Of a stretch of DNA of 64,000 nucleotides, positions 52,558 to 62,217 are shown piece after piece. The notes beneath the pieces are model-generated. The model had not been told where the DNA came from. It did no database searches and saw only the letters and a program-made list of their open reading frames with translations. The stretch is from Trichomonas vaginalis G3. Taxonomy: Eukaryota; Parabasalia; Trichomonadida; Trichomonadidae. Location of the stretch: NCBI RefSeq assembly GCF_026262505.1, contig NC_067208.1:15137962-15201961 (forward strand), in the 5' to 3' direction. The position numbers and the translations under genes are program-made. The first letter of the stretch is position 1. Each line of letters starts with the position of its first letter.

Positions 52558-54312
52558 ATGTGTGGTAAAGCGTTTACATATGCAAATAAACCAACATTGG
52601 ATAGAATCGATAATGAAAAACCACATACCAAAGAAAATTGTCAGTTAATGTGTTGTTATTGCAATGTCGTAAAATCAAATAAAGATGAAGATGTTCAACG
52701 TTTAAGAATCAATTTAAGAAATTATGCATTAAAAAATAATTTACCAATGACTTTAGATTCAGTTGAAGCTTATCACATTCTCCGTAATGGAATTACTGGT
52801 GGTTTATCAAATGTTCAACATCGTGTTAATCTTAAAGGAATCACGCACATTAATAAACTTTCATATAATCCAGAAACTAAAACTGTATCAAATGAGGACA
52901 CCACCAACATTATGACTCATTTCGTTGGAGTTGACTTTAATTCATTATATCCTTCATCATTTTCATCTAATCCTCATGATTTCATTCAATATACTGACCA
53001 TAAAATGTATATGCCGGGAAGATTGAATGGTGTTATCATTTGTGATACAGCAACAAAGAAAGCAAAAGCACTGGGAATTATTAGAAAAAAAAATACTTTA
53101 TTCGTGGCTGAAGTAAAGGGTCACATTGATGAAAAATACATTAATGATTACATAAACTTTTTACCGATAATAAGAAACTTAGATATTATCACAGATGAAA
53201 AAACAATTGGCAGTTTTATGTATAATTACATGAAATCAAACAATCTACCAGTTGACCAGAAACAGAGAAAATTAACTCAGTTAGCATCAACACACAACCA
53301 ATATCAACCATTTTCTTCTTATTATCTTTGGTATCTAATCGACAGATTTCATTTTATCATTGATGACATTCAATCAATTTTAACATTTACTAAAAACACT
53401 TGTTTTAATGAATTTGCGAAAGAATTTATGAACGAAAGACAAAAGGCTGAATTAGAAGGAAATAAAGGAAAAAGTTTATTTTGCAAGATTTCACTTAATG
53501 GATCATATGGTTACGATGCAATGAATACACAAAATTACACAAAGACTAAAATAATGAATGCACAGAAGTCACGCGTTGCATGTATGTCAAATAAGTTTAA
53601 AAACATAAGAGAAATAGGAGAGGATACGTATCAAGTGATGCTCAAAGATAGATTTTATAGATGTGATACATGTTTACAAGAGGCATTCTTCACTTTAGAT
53701 AACGCAAAATACTGGTATTTGGTTTTCATTTATGATTTTATGTATAAATGCATGAATGTTAATCGTTTTCATTTCATTGAAGGTGATACTGATTCATCTT
53801 ATTGGGCAATCGCTGGCGACCCAAATCTTCCTAACACTCAAGCATTTCAAGCAATTGTTACTGATAAACAATTTTATGATAAAAACATTTTCAAATTCGC
53901 ACCATTTGATTTCTTCTGTTTTGATGAGAAATTTAAACCTAAATTAAAGAATAAAGCTGAAGAAAAAGCACATGAGAAGAAGTTATTGGGTTTAGCAATT
54001 GAGAAACAAGGTGATAACATGGTTGCTTTATGTCCTAAGTGTTATACATCATTCAACGGTTCAATTGATGGAAGTGATTTTAAAAAGATTGCACAAAAAA
54101 TGAAAGGTGTTAGTTTACGACAAAATAAACAATTAACACCTAAAAATTATTTGGATATAATAAATGATAAATTGATATTTGATGGTCAGAATATTAATTT
54201 ACAACTTAAAAATGGGTCAATGACTCGCTTAACAATTGGTAAGACTGCATTAACAGGAGCACACACTAAGGCTGTATGTTGTGAAAATGGATGTTGTATG
54301 CCATTTATTTAA
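52558..54312 (+). pseudogene. Family B DNA polymerase, HNH-like insert and catalytic part
   Basis: The first 70 residues look like an HNH zinc nuclease: CGKAF, DRIDNEKPHTKENCQLMC and CYCN. Polymerase motifs follow in order: A (VDFNSLYPS, near residue 123), B (KISLNGSYGYDAMN) and C (EGDTDSSYW), then Cys pairs near the end (CPKCYTSF, CCENGCC). It would copy element DNA. The HNH-like block between exonuclease and polymerase domains is unusual. Confidence 0.85.
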
Positions 54313-54414
54313 TAAAATACCACAGAAGAGACAAAAGGAACCGTTAATGATGGTTTTGATACTATGATTCAAAGAGGTGGGCACCCTTAAAACATTGATT
54401 TTATTTTTATATAA

Positions 54415-55119
54415 ATGGATAACACAGATTTAAAAAATTTAATTGCTGATTTAGTACTTAATCAAAAATTTCTTAGTTATTATGAATTAAAATCATATCT
54501 CCAAAAATATAATAATAATATAACGGGTGATGATATGGAATATTATTATCCATATTATAAAAATGAAATTTTGAAATATCATAATAAAATAATTTCTGAA
54601 ATTAAAGACAAAATTAAAAATAATGAATATTCAAAGGGAAAAACTAAATCACAGCTTAAACAGTTGAAAGATTTCAAAAATAAAGTATTAACAGAAGAAG
54701 ATATTGATGAATTATATAAATTATATAATCCTGAGCCACAAAAACCAAAGCCGAGGTCTAAAACAAAAACACTAAAGGAACAAAACACCCAGGTCCTTCA
54801 GACCATAAATGATGCACAAGCTTTAATTTATGATTCATTAGTTAAACCATATTCAGCCCGACTTTTAAATGAAGATCAACTTTTGGAATTCATCCTTCAA
54901 CATAAACTCGAAGCGGGAAAGTATATCAAACCTTTATATACAGCATATTTAAAACAAATGAATAGAATACATCCAGAATTAATGAAGGAAGGAATGAAAT
55001 CCAAAATCAAAGCAGATAAAATTAAACCACTTGCAACACCAAAACCTCAACGACAGTACCTCCTCCTCCTTCAGTTAATCCTTCATCATTCACTTTATTA
55101 TATCCATTTCAAACATTAA
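54415..55119 (+). CDS. Element B integrase-associated N-terminal region
   Basis: A helical, Lys/Asn-rich frame (MDNTDLKNLIADLVLN) with TEEDIDELYKLYNPEPQKP and QLLEFILQHKLEAGKYIKPL, just upstream of the integrase core. It may be the N-terminal region of the integrase or a separate gene. No domain is recognised. Confidence 0.5.
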   Translation: MDNTDLKNLIADLVLNQKFLSYYELKSYLQKYNNNITGDDMEYYYPYYKNEILKYHNKIISEIKDKIKNNEYSKGKTKSQLKQLKDFKNKVLTEEDIDELYKLYNPEPQKPKPRSKTKTLKEQNTQVLQTINDAQALIYDSLVKPYSARLLNEDQLLEFILQHKLEAGKYIKPLYTAYLKQMNRIHPELMKEGMKSKIKADKIKPLATPKPQRQYLLLLQLILHHSLYYIHFKH

Positions 55120-55945
55120 AGAAGCAAAAAGATTTTAAAAAGGATTTCAAGATATTAAATAAACCAATTGACCCAAAAATTCAACCGTTAAAGGAAAAAT
55201 TTAGTCGACCTTCATTTGCTCCATATCCATATTCATACGAAATCGATCATCTGGAATATTCAAAAGGAAACGTTACTTATTTATTTGCCATTAACATTAA
55301 CACTAGATATTTATATTGCATTCCGGTGAAAGGGAAAACAGAACAGGAAACAAGAAGAGCTATTCAATACTTACTAGATCATGAAAGAGTAGATAATATA
55401 AGGGGTGATGGTGATAAAGGATTTCAGGCAGCTATGACTCATTATTTCCCACAAATTAATTTTTCTTTTCATCCTCTCCATATACGTTTCATAATAAAAT
55501 AGTTGATGCGGTAATGAGAACTCTTAGAGATGCGTTAGGGGTTAACGGTCAGATATACTGGGATGGAAATCATGACTCCATCATACAGCAGTTAGTATAT
55601 TATTACAATAATACATGGCATAGAACTATAAACATGAAACCGGTGGAAATGAAAAATGATATTTCAAAAGAATGGGAATATATTAGAAAGCAAATGGAAA
55701 GGTTGAATGATGTTAAACGTGAACAAATTAATTCGGGGCTCATGAATTTTAAACAAGGAAATAAAGTTTTAATTCATCTCGATTATGGAAAAACTGATAA
55801 ATCAATGACAAAAAGAAGACGAAGATTTGACACAATAGCTGAATTTGTTAGATATATTAACGGCAATGCATTAGTTGAAGTTGACAATAAATTAATAGAA
55901 ATTCCGATTTATTTTATTACTCCATTATATTTAAATAATATTTAA
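55060..55945 (+). pseudogene. Element B rve-type integrase, core and C-terminus, broken
   Basis: The core shows YEIDHLEYSKGNVTYLFAIN, then IRGDGDKGFQAA, then MRTLRDAL, in the order of retroviral-type integrases of Mavericks. The last part has NNTWHRTINMKPVEM and the basic beta-rich FKQGNKVLIHLDYG. It catalyses insertion. It is interrupted at least once. Confidence 0.8.
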
Positions 55946-55965
55946 TTTTTTTTATTTCGTAAGAA

Positions 55966-56261
55966 ATGAGTGACAACAAAGCAGTCAAGAGTCCAGACGA
56001 TGAATATAAAAAGAAACTAAACAGAATTAAATCAAAAATATGCTATTACAAAAAAAGTCGCAATGCGGTGGGGTTGAAAACAATAAAACTAATGGAACTG
56101 AAAACGATAAAGAGAGGAAAGAAATAATCGAAAAATTAGAAACTTACCGTTCAATCATTAAACTGAGTGAAGCAAAAATAAAAGAATTTAATAGAATAAA
56201 TAAATTGGTTGGAAGAGATGAATTTAATAAAGATGAATTTTTAAACTCTATCCAAATTTAA
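55966..56261 (+). pseudogene. Element B small coiled-coil gene, broken
   Basis: Starts MSDNKAVKSPDDEYKKKLNR after ATTTCGTAAGAA. Lys/Glu/Asn-rich coding sequence continues to 56261, ending FNKDEFLNSIQI, in more than one frame. The family is unknown. Confidence 0.4.
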
Positions 56262-56422
56262 TTTTTATTCCTCTTCGACAACATCTCTCTTTCCATCATT
56301 ACTGCATAACCACATTTTCTCAATTTTAGTGGTTTGTTATTTTTAACATGTTCTTGCATCATTTTTATCATTTCCTCCCTTGTTATGATTCGTGGTAAAT
56401 TTTGAGCTTGTGGGGTATTCAT
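56258..56422 (-). CDS. Element B 54-residue protein
   Basis: ATG at 56422 (MNTPQAQNLPRIITREEM), stop at 56258, overlapping the end of the opposite gene by a few bases. It is basic and helical with one Cys. No family is recognised. It is supported by compact convergent packing. Confidence 0.45.
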   Translation of the reverse strand: MNTPQAQNLPRIITREEMIKMMQEHVKNNKPLKLRKCGYAVMMEREMLSKRNKN

Positions 56423-56449
56423 TTATGATAAAAATAAAAATTTGTCATT

Positions 56450-56620
56450 AACGACCAAAAATATATTTTATCGTTAATGGTTTCAGGTTATTCAATAATG
56501 ACTTATTTTTGAAGAACTGAAGGTGTCACCAGGTCACCATGTGTCACCAGGTCATTTAACTTCTCTGAAAAAATGTGACAACATGACATTTTGACAACAT
56601 TTACGAAAATTTGATGCAGT
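56450..56620. repeat. Element B intergenic repeat, first copy
   Basis: Contains CATTAACGACCAAAAATATA, GGTTATTCAATAATGACTTA, GGTGTCACCAGGTCACC and GTGACAACATGACATTTTGA. The same string of blocks is repeated at 58078-59190 and, inverted, at 61590-62068. Confidence 0.9.
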
Positions 56621-56623
56621 CCA

Positions 56624-56640
56624 AAAATAACGTTAGTTTT
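56624..56640 (+). promoter_or_regulatory. Shared leader motif (B KilA-N gene)
   Basis: AAAATAACGTTAGTTTT, one mismatch from the element A motif, 37 bases before the start at 56678, followed by TTTTGTATGTAAGAACAGAA as in element A. Confidence 0.7.
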
Positions 56641-56677
56641 ATTTTTTCAACTTTTTATTTTGTATGTAAGAACAGAA

Positions 56678-58059
56678 ATGTCAGTCGAAGCAAAAACATT
56701 CACGAACAAATCTAATGGCGAAACATTCACAAAAGGCACTTATAACGGTATTGAAGTCTTACGTAGAGACAAGGATGGTTACATTAATGCAACAAATATG
56801 TGTCAGCAGTTTAGGAAAGACTTTAGAAAGTTGTTGGAAAATAAGTCCTGGGAAGAGTATTATAAGTAGTCATGTGATTTTATCCCAAGCATATGGGGAT
56901 TCTAAATTTTTGTCCCTATCGTTATCCCAATTGAATTTTTTTTTGGAATTTAAAATTTTTTTTTCTCCATGTAAACTTAAATTTTAATTTTTACCACTAA
57001 AATGCAATATTTCAACAAATTAATGAGTAATAATATTTTAATTTATAATAAATATTATAAATCTCCTCAATTTAATGTAATTATTGTATTAATTTTTGTT
57101 GAAAATATAAAATCTTCAAGTAAATGATGTGAATTTAATATTTTTAGAATGTTGTTTAATTGTACTATATTATGCATGTAAAATTTTGTTACAATACATT
57201 TTATATGGGATCCCCATTGCCCAATTGAGAGAAAATTGAGAGGTGGGATTGGGCTAGCCCAATTCAAAATATCCCAGGTGGAAATAAAAAAATTAACAAT
57301 TCAACATAAAAAAGCATCTTAAATAATAATGATAAAAAGAAATTTTGTATGAATTTCAATCAAATTTGTTTTTATTCAACTTAAGAAATCACTTCATTAA
57401 TGAAAGAAGTCGGGTTCACAACATATCCCGATCTTGAAACGAAACAACATGTTTTTTTGATGCCCTAAACGGGGGGTCGCCAGCAAAAAAAAAGATGTCA
57501 AAATTTATCCCAAAAATTTAAAAAAAATCGAAGAAAGTGCATCCCAGGGATTATAAAATTTAAGTTTTCACATCTCTATTATAAGGCATTTTGTGAAGAA
57601 TATAGCAACCGCCGGAATTCAGACGGTTGCTTTTTATACAAAATTCATGCAGGAATTCCTGATGAAATCAAACAGGTTAGAGGAACGTATGTAGACCCAA
57701 GACTTATAAACTATATAGCAATGTGGGCTTCTCCAAAATATTGCATAGCAGTTGGAAAAATTATGGACTCCATAGACAAGAAAGTTCATGAGAAATTAGA
57801 TGAAAAAGAACTCGAAGATACAGTTAAAAATGCTAAACCTTTGTTCGAACAAGAAGTTAGAAAAATGCATGAAAAACAATTAGAACATGAACGTGAGATA
57901 TGTTATGTTTATAGAGATTCTCCATACGAACTAGACCAATGGGAACAAGAAGATTTAAAGAGAGAATTTAGAGAATATGAACTCGCTAAGATAGCATTAG
58001 AAGCTGCAGAAAAGAAGTTAAAAGTTTGGGGTCGTTTTGTAAAAAAATATTGTGAGTAA
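56678..58059 (+). pseudogene. Element B KilA-N gene, split by a transposon
   Basis: The N-terminal part reads SNGETFTKGTYNGIEVLRR and DGYINATNMC, the KilA-N core. The C-terminal part after 57585 has YIAMWASPKYCIAVGKIM and a Glu/Lys-rich coiled coil. A 710-base DNA transposon (56867-57576) lies within the gene. It is a viral-type DNA-binding regulator like those of element A. Confidence 0.8.
56867..57576. mobile_element. Non-autonomous DNA transposon in KilA-N gene
   Basis: 710 bases with no reading frame, flanked by the direct duplication TATTATAAG at 56858-56866 and 57577-57585. The ends are only weakly inverted (TAGTCATGTGATTTTATCCC against GAGATGTGA...ATCCC read inward). The 9-base duplication suggests a MULE; 8 bases (hAT) cannot be excluded. 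Internal WGGGAT/ATCCC-type words recur. Confidence 0.8.
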
Positions 58060-58077
58060 ATGAACCATTTATTTTTG

Positions 58078-59190
58078 TCATTAACGACCAAAAATATATT
58101 TTATCGTTAATGGTTTCAGGTTATTCAATAATGACTTATTTTTGAAGAACTGAAGGTGTCACCAGGTCACCATGTGTCACCAGGTCATTTAACTTCTCTG
58201 AAAAAGTGTGACAACATGACATTTTGACAACAACACAGGAGGAAGGTAGTTATGACTTATTTTTGAAGAACTGAAGGTGTCACCAGGTCACCAGGTAATT
58301 TAACTCATGACATTTTGATAACAACACGGGTTATTCAATAATGACTTATTTTTGAAGAACTGAGGGTGTCACCAGGTCACCATGTGTCACCAGGTCATTT
58401 AACTTCTCTGAAAAAGTGTGACAACATGACATTTTGACAACAACACAGGAGGAAGGTAGTTATGACTTATTTTTGAAGAACTGAAGGTGTCACCAGGTCA
58501 CCAGGTAATTTAACTCATGACATTTTGATAACAACACGGGTTATTCAATAATGACTTATTTTTGAAGAACTGAGGGTGTCACCAGGTCACCATGTGTCAC
58601 CAGGTCATTTAACTTCTCTGAAAAAGTGTGACAACATGACATTTTGACAACAACACAGGAGGAAGGTAGTTATGACTTATTTTTGAAGAACTGAAGGTGT
58701 CACCAGGTCACCAGGTAATTTAACTCATGACATTTTGACAACAACACGGGTTATTCAATAATGACTTATTTTTGAAGAACTGAAGGGGTCACCAGGTCAC
58801 CAGGTCACCAGGTCATTTAACTTCTCTGAAAAAATGTGACAACATGACATTTTGACAACATCATGGGTTATTCAATAATTAATTATTTTTGAAGAACTGA
58901 AGGGGTCACCAGGTCACCATGTGTCACCAGGTCATTTAACTTCTCTGAAAAAATGTGACAACATGACATTTTGACAACAACACAGGAGGAAGGTAGTTAT
59001 GACTTATTTTTGAAGAACTGAAGGTGTCACCAGGTCACCAGGTAATTTAACTCATGACATTTTGACAACAACACGGGTTATTCAATAATGACTTATTTTT
59101 GAAGAACTGAGGGTGTCACCAGGTCACCATGTGTCACCATGTCATTTAACTTCTCTGAAAAAGTGTGACAACATGACATTTTGACAACAG
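58078..59190 (+). repeat. 210-bp tandem array, element B
   Basis: About five units with an exact 210-base period (GGGTTATTC at 58328, 58538 and 58748). Each holds two GAAGAACTGA-GG-GTCACCAGGTCACC blocks plus TTTAACTTCTCTGAAAAA, GTGACAACATGACATTTTGA and AGGAGGAAGGTAGTTATGAC. It is non-coding. Confidence 0.93.
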
Positions 59191-59226
59191 GTACAAGAGA
59201 ATGCAAAAATAAATTCCAATCATACT

Positions 59227-61539
59227 TTATAAAGCTTCATTTACAGGTATTTCATCGTCAGTAAATGATTCCTCATTATCGTTTGGTTCAACCTGTTTAT
59301 ATAATCCTTTCATTTCTTCTTTCAAAACATAACACCATGTTTGTTTACCATCTATTCTTATCTGTTTCCTATCACATTTATCCTTAATACTCATTTGAAA
59401 GTTTTTGTCTTTCATGTCTGATGGTTTGCAGAATAGAGCATTTTCACACGTCATACCTGCACACAATTCATCATAATGTGTATTTATCCATACATCTAAA
59501 GGATTTGTTGATAATTCTATTAAATCTTGTTTGGCTTCAGTCATCGGTATGATTCGTACATTAAATGATGAAAGGTCATATTGCATAAAATACGTCAGTA
59601 AATTATCATAAAATTCCTTAGTGCATGAATCCATTAAATTCTTGAAGTAATCAAATTGACCCTTGAATTTACCATTAACCCTTAAAACTACGTATCTTCT
59701 GTCTCCAACTTCAATTTTGACAGGGTAGACGTTGTTAGTTACGAAAATGAAGTTTGCAACATTCTGAGCAGTTCTTCTGGGTTGATTCTTTTCATTAATT
59801 CTAATCTCATTATCCGTAATAATTGATTTCAAAGCGTTGAAGTTTGCGAGTCTGTCTTCACCTACATTCTTGAGTTCATTAAGTACAAGAAACATTTTAT
59901 TCTCAACTACTGAGTTGAAATTACCCGTTAGCTCACTTATTTCAGTAATGTTTTTACATGAATAACCAGCGAGAAGTTCAGAAATAATGTCTGTGAATCT
60001 GTTTTTACCTGTTCCCTGAAGTCCTTTCAAAATAATTGCTGTTTCATTCTTGATTCCAGGATGTTGAATCATTGATGCAATCCAGCCGAGAAGGTATTTA
60101 TACACTTCATCGTTATTATCACAAATGGCTTCTTTAATGAAATTCATAAACATCTCAATTTTTGAGTAATCTGGTTTTTCGAGAATGTTGTATTTATAAC
60201 CCTGAAACGTTGAGAAAACATCTGGGGAATCAGATTTAAAGCAAACACCATTAACGGTTAATGAAGACAATTGATTTAGTAGTACATCCCATGCTGTTAT
60301 GGTTTTACCTTCTTCTTTAAATAATTTAATCATTTTGAGTGACTCTTTCATGTTTGACTGAAGAACAAATGATATTTGATTCATTTTGTCGTGTATGTTG
60401 TAATCTTTCTGAATGAAATATTTGTTTCCACAATCTACAAAACGAATTACACGTGATAAATCCTCAATTACTTCAGAACTGTTTTTATACTGATGATTTT
60501 CAGCCTTGCGTCTAATATCTGTTATCAAAAACGAGTCATCAAGTTTGATATCAAATGTTATTTTTGGCTTACGTAATAAAGGTAAAACATATTCATCATA
60601 ATATTCCTTTTGATAAAGTTTTAGAATCTTCACCAAAACAAATGGAGAAGTCATTAAATGTGCATATCTACTACGTGCTTTTTCAAAATTACTTTTTGCA
60701 TTTTCAGTTAAATTGCAGAAATTATAAACGTTATCGTATGCTTCATTAATCAAATGATCCGGTAACGAATTAATAGCTTGAAACAGTGTGAATAATGTAA
60801 CTTCTTTTTCTAAATTCATGTTTCCACCGTCATTATGTACTTCAAAATCACAGATGCCATCAACTATGCTTTGAGCTAGTTTATCGTCAATGTTTACATC
60901 TTTGTTTTCATTCATGATATTCTTTATTTCTTCGTTCTTCTGTTCAACTCTTACCTTAATATTCAAATCATTTAATATATCATTCACTGTTCTAGTTAAT
61001 GTTGAATCATAACTTCCACGAATGAATGAGTATGTATTGATTGGTTCTGATGCATTCTTGCGAACTCTTGAATCAGCCATAACTACTAATGAACGCTTTG
61101 AATCATCAATAGAAGTCATTATGTCAATATCATAATCATTGCAGGAATAACATTTAATCATTCTGTTCGAAACTGCATAGAAGAAATTAGTGTTGCAATA
61201 AATGTGAAGACCTCCTGAAGCGGTTTTAACGATAACATCTTTATCCGAAAGTTTTGATAAAATGTCTTTTCTAACTGTTTCTTTAAGTTCATCATTGTAC
61301 GATTTATTGATATCAACATCTATAATCGTTAAATTTGAAATTTTATTTACTAATAAAGCTGTACCAGTTTTCCTTCCTCTTCCTCCATCATGTTTGAGGT
61401 AGTTATGTAAATCAATCTTGTTTTCACCAATTCTTTCGTTGAGGGTTTTAGTTTCTGCCACAACTAATTCCTCAGCTAATGAATCAATAACTTGTTCATC
61501 AGAAATGATAAAGTTGCTGTTGTTGTTTGTTGCTGTCAT
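59227..61539 (-). CDS. Element B primase-helicase (PrimPol + D5/SF3)
   Basis: A whole frame of 770 residues. The N-terminal archaeo-eukaryotic primase/PrimPol region has the DxD motif TIIDVDIN (Asp74, Asp76) and TASGGLHIYC (His112). A linker with Cys pairs (KCYSCND) follows. The SF3 helicase begins near residue 430, with Walker A GLQGTGKN near residue 505, a Walker B-like FLVLNELKNVG and an Arg-rich sensor GDRRYVVLR. It would start and unwind element replication. It is the best preserved gene of element B and the only one with both domains in this window. Confidence 0.92.
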   Translation of the reverse strand: MTATNNNSNFIISDEQVIDSLAEELVVAETKTLNERIGENKIDLHNYLKHDGGRGRKTGTALLVNKISNLTIIDVDINKSYNDELKETVRKDILSKLSDKDVIVKTASGGLHIYCNTNFFYAVSNRMIKCYSCNDYDIDIMTSIDDSKRSLVVMADSRVRKNASEPINTYSFIRGSYDSTLTRTVNDILNDLNIKVRVEQKNEEIKNIMNENKDVNIDDKLAQSIVDGICDFEVHNDGGNMNLEKEVTLFTLFQAINSLPDHLINEAYDNVYNFCNLTENAKSNFEKARSRYAHLMTSPFVLVKILKLYQKEYYDEYVLPLLRKPKITFDIKLDDSFLITDIRRKAENHQYKNSSEVIEDLSRVIRFVDCGNKYFIQKDYNIHDKMNQISFVLQSNMKESLKMIKLFKEEGKTITAWDVLLNQLSSLTVNGVCFKSDSPDVFSTFQGYKYNILEKPDYSKIEMFMNFIKEAICDNNDEVYKYLLGWIASMIQHPGIKNETAIILKGLQGTGKNRFTDIISELLAGYSCKNITEISELTGNFNSVVENKMFLVLNELKNVGEDRLANFNALKSIITDNEIRINEKNQPRRTAQNVANFIFVTNNVYPVKIEVGDRRYVVLRVNGKFKGQFDYFKNLMDSCTKEFYDNLLTYFMQYDLSSFNVRIIPMTEAKQDLIELSTNPLDVWINTHYDELCAGMTCENALFCKPSDMKDKNFQMSIKDKCDRKQIRIDGKQTWCYVLKEEMKGLYKQVEPNDNEESFTDDEIPVNEAL

Positions 61540-61571
61540 TTATATAGGAATAAAAAAATAAAAATAATTTT

Positions 61572-61588
61572 AAAACTAACTTTATTTT
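61572..61588 (-). promoter_or_regulatory. Shared leader motif (primase-helicase)
   Basis: AAAATAAAGTTAGTTTT on the minus strand, 32 bases before the start codon, with T-rich DNA and TTCCTATATAA in between. Confidence 0.7.
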
Positions 61589-61589
61589 T

Positions 61590-62068
61590 GGGCTGCATCA
61601 AATTTTCGTAAATGTTGTCAAAATGTCATGTTGTCACATTTTTTCAGAGAAGTTAAATGACCTGGTGACCTGGTGACACCTTCAGTTCTTCAAAAATAAG
61701 TCATAACTGCCTTCCTCCTGTGATGTTGTCAAAATGTCATGTTGTCACATTTTTTCAGAGAAGTTAAATGACCTGGTGACCTGGTGACCTGGTGACCCCT
61801 TCAGTTCTTCAAAAATAATTAATTATTGAATAACCCATGATGTTGTCAAAATGTCATGTTGTCACATTTTTTCAGAGAAGTTAAATGACCTGGTGACCTG
61901 GTGACACCTTCAGTTCTTCAAAAATAAGTCATAACTGCCTTCCTCCTGTGATGTTGTCAAAATGTCATGTTGTCACATTTTTTCAGAGAAGTTAAATGAC
62001 CTGGTGACACATGGTGACCTGGTGACCCCTTCAGTTCTTCAAAAATAATTAATTATTGAATAACCTAA
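61590..62068 (-). repeat. Inverted copy of element B repeat array
   Basis: The same blocks as 58078-59190 read on the opposite strand: TTGTCAAAATGTCATGTTGT, TTAAATGACCTGGTGACC and CCTTCAGTTCTTCAAAAATA. There are about four half-units here. Confidence 0.92.
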
Positions 62069-62132
62069 ATCATTTACTCACAATATTTTTGTACAAAACG
62101 ACCCCAAGCTTTTAACTTCTTTTCTGCAGTTC
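62069..62132 (-). pseudogene. Fragment of KilA-N gene 3' end
   Basis: About 64 bases nearly identical to the end of the KilA-N gene (57995-58060), in inverted orientation, next to the inverted repeat block. It shows that gene end and repeats were duplicated together. Confidence 0.75.
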
Positions 62133-62217
62133 ATCCATTACTTCATTACCTAATTAATTACAAACATAAAATATATTTAGTTCATTCGGTAAGCCCAGAC
62201 CTTTGGGTCAAGCACAT

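Noticed and set aside
57067-57267. Minus-strand frame within the 710-bp insert
   Set aside because: Low complexity and wholly inside a non-coding transposon; no transposase motif.
58078-59190. CRISPR or iteron plasmid array
   Set aside because: The 210-base period, near-identical units and nested half-units fit a satellite-type array of a Polinton, not spacers between repeats.
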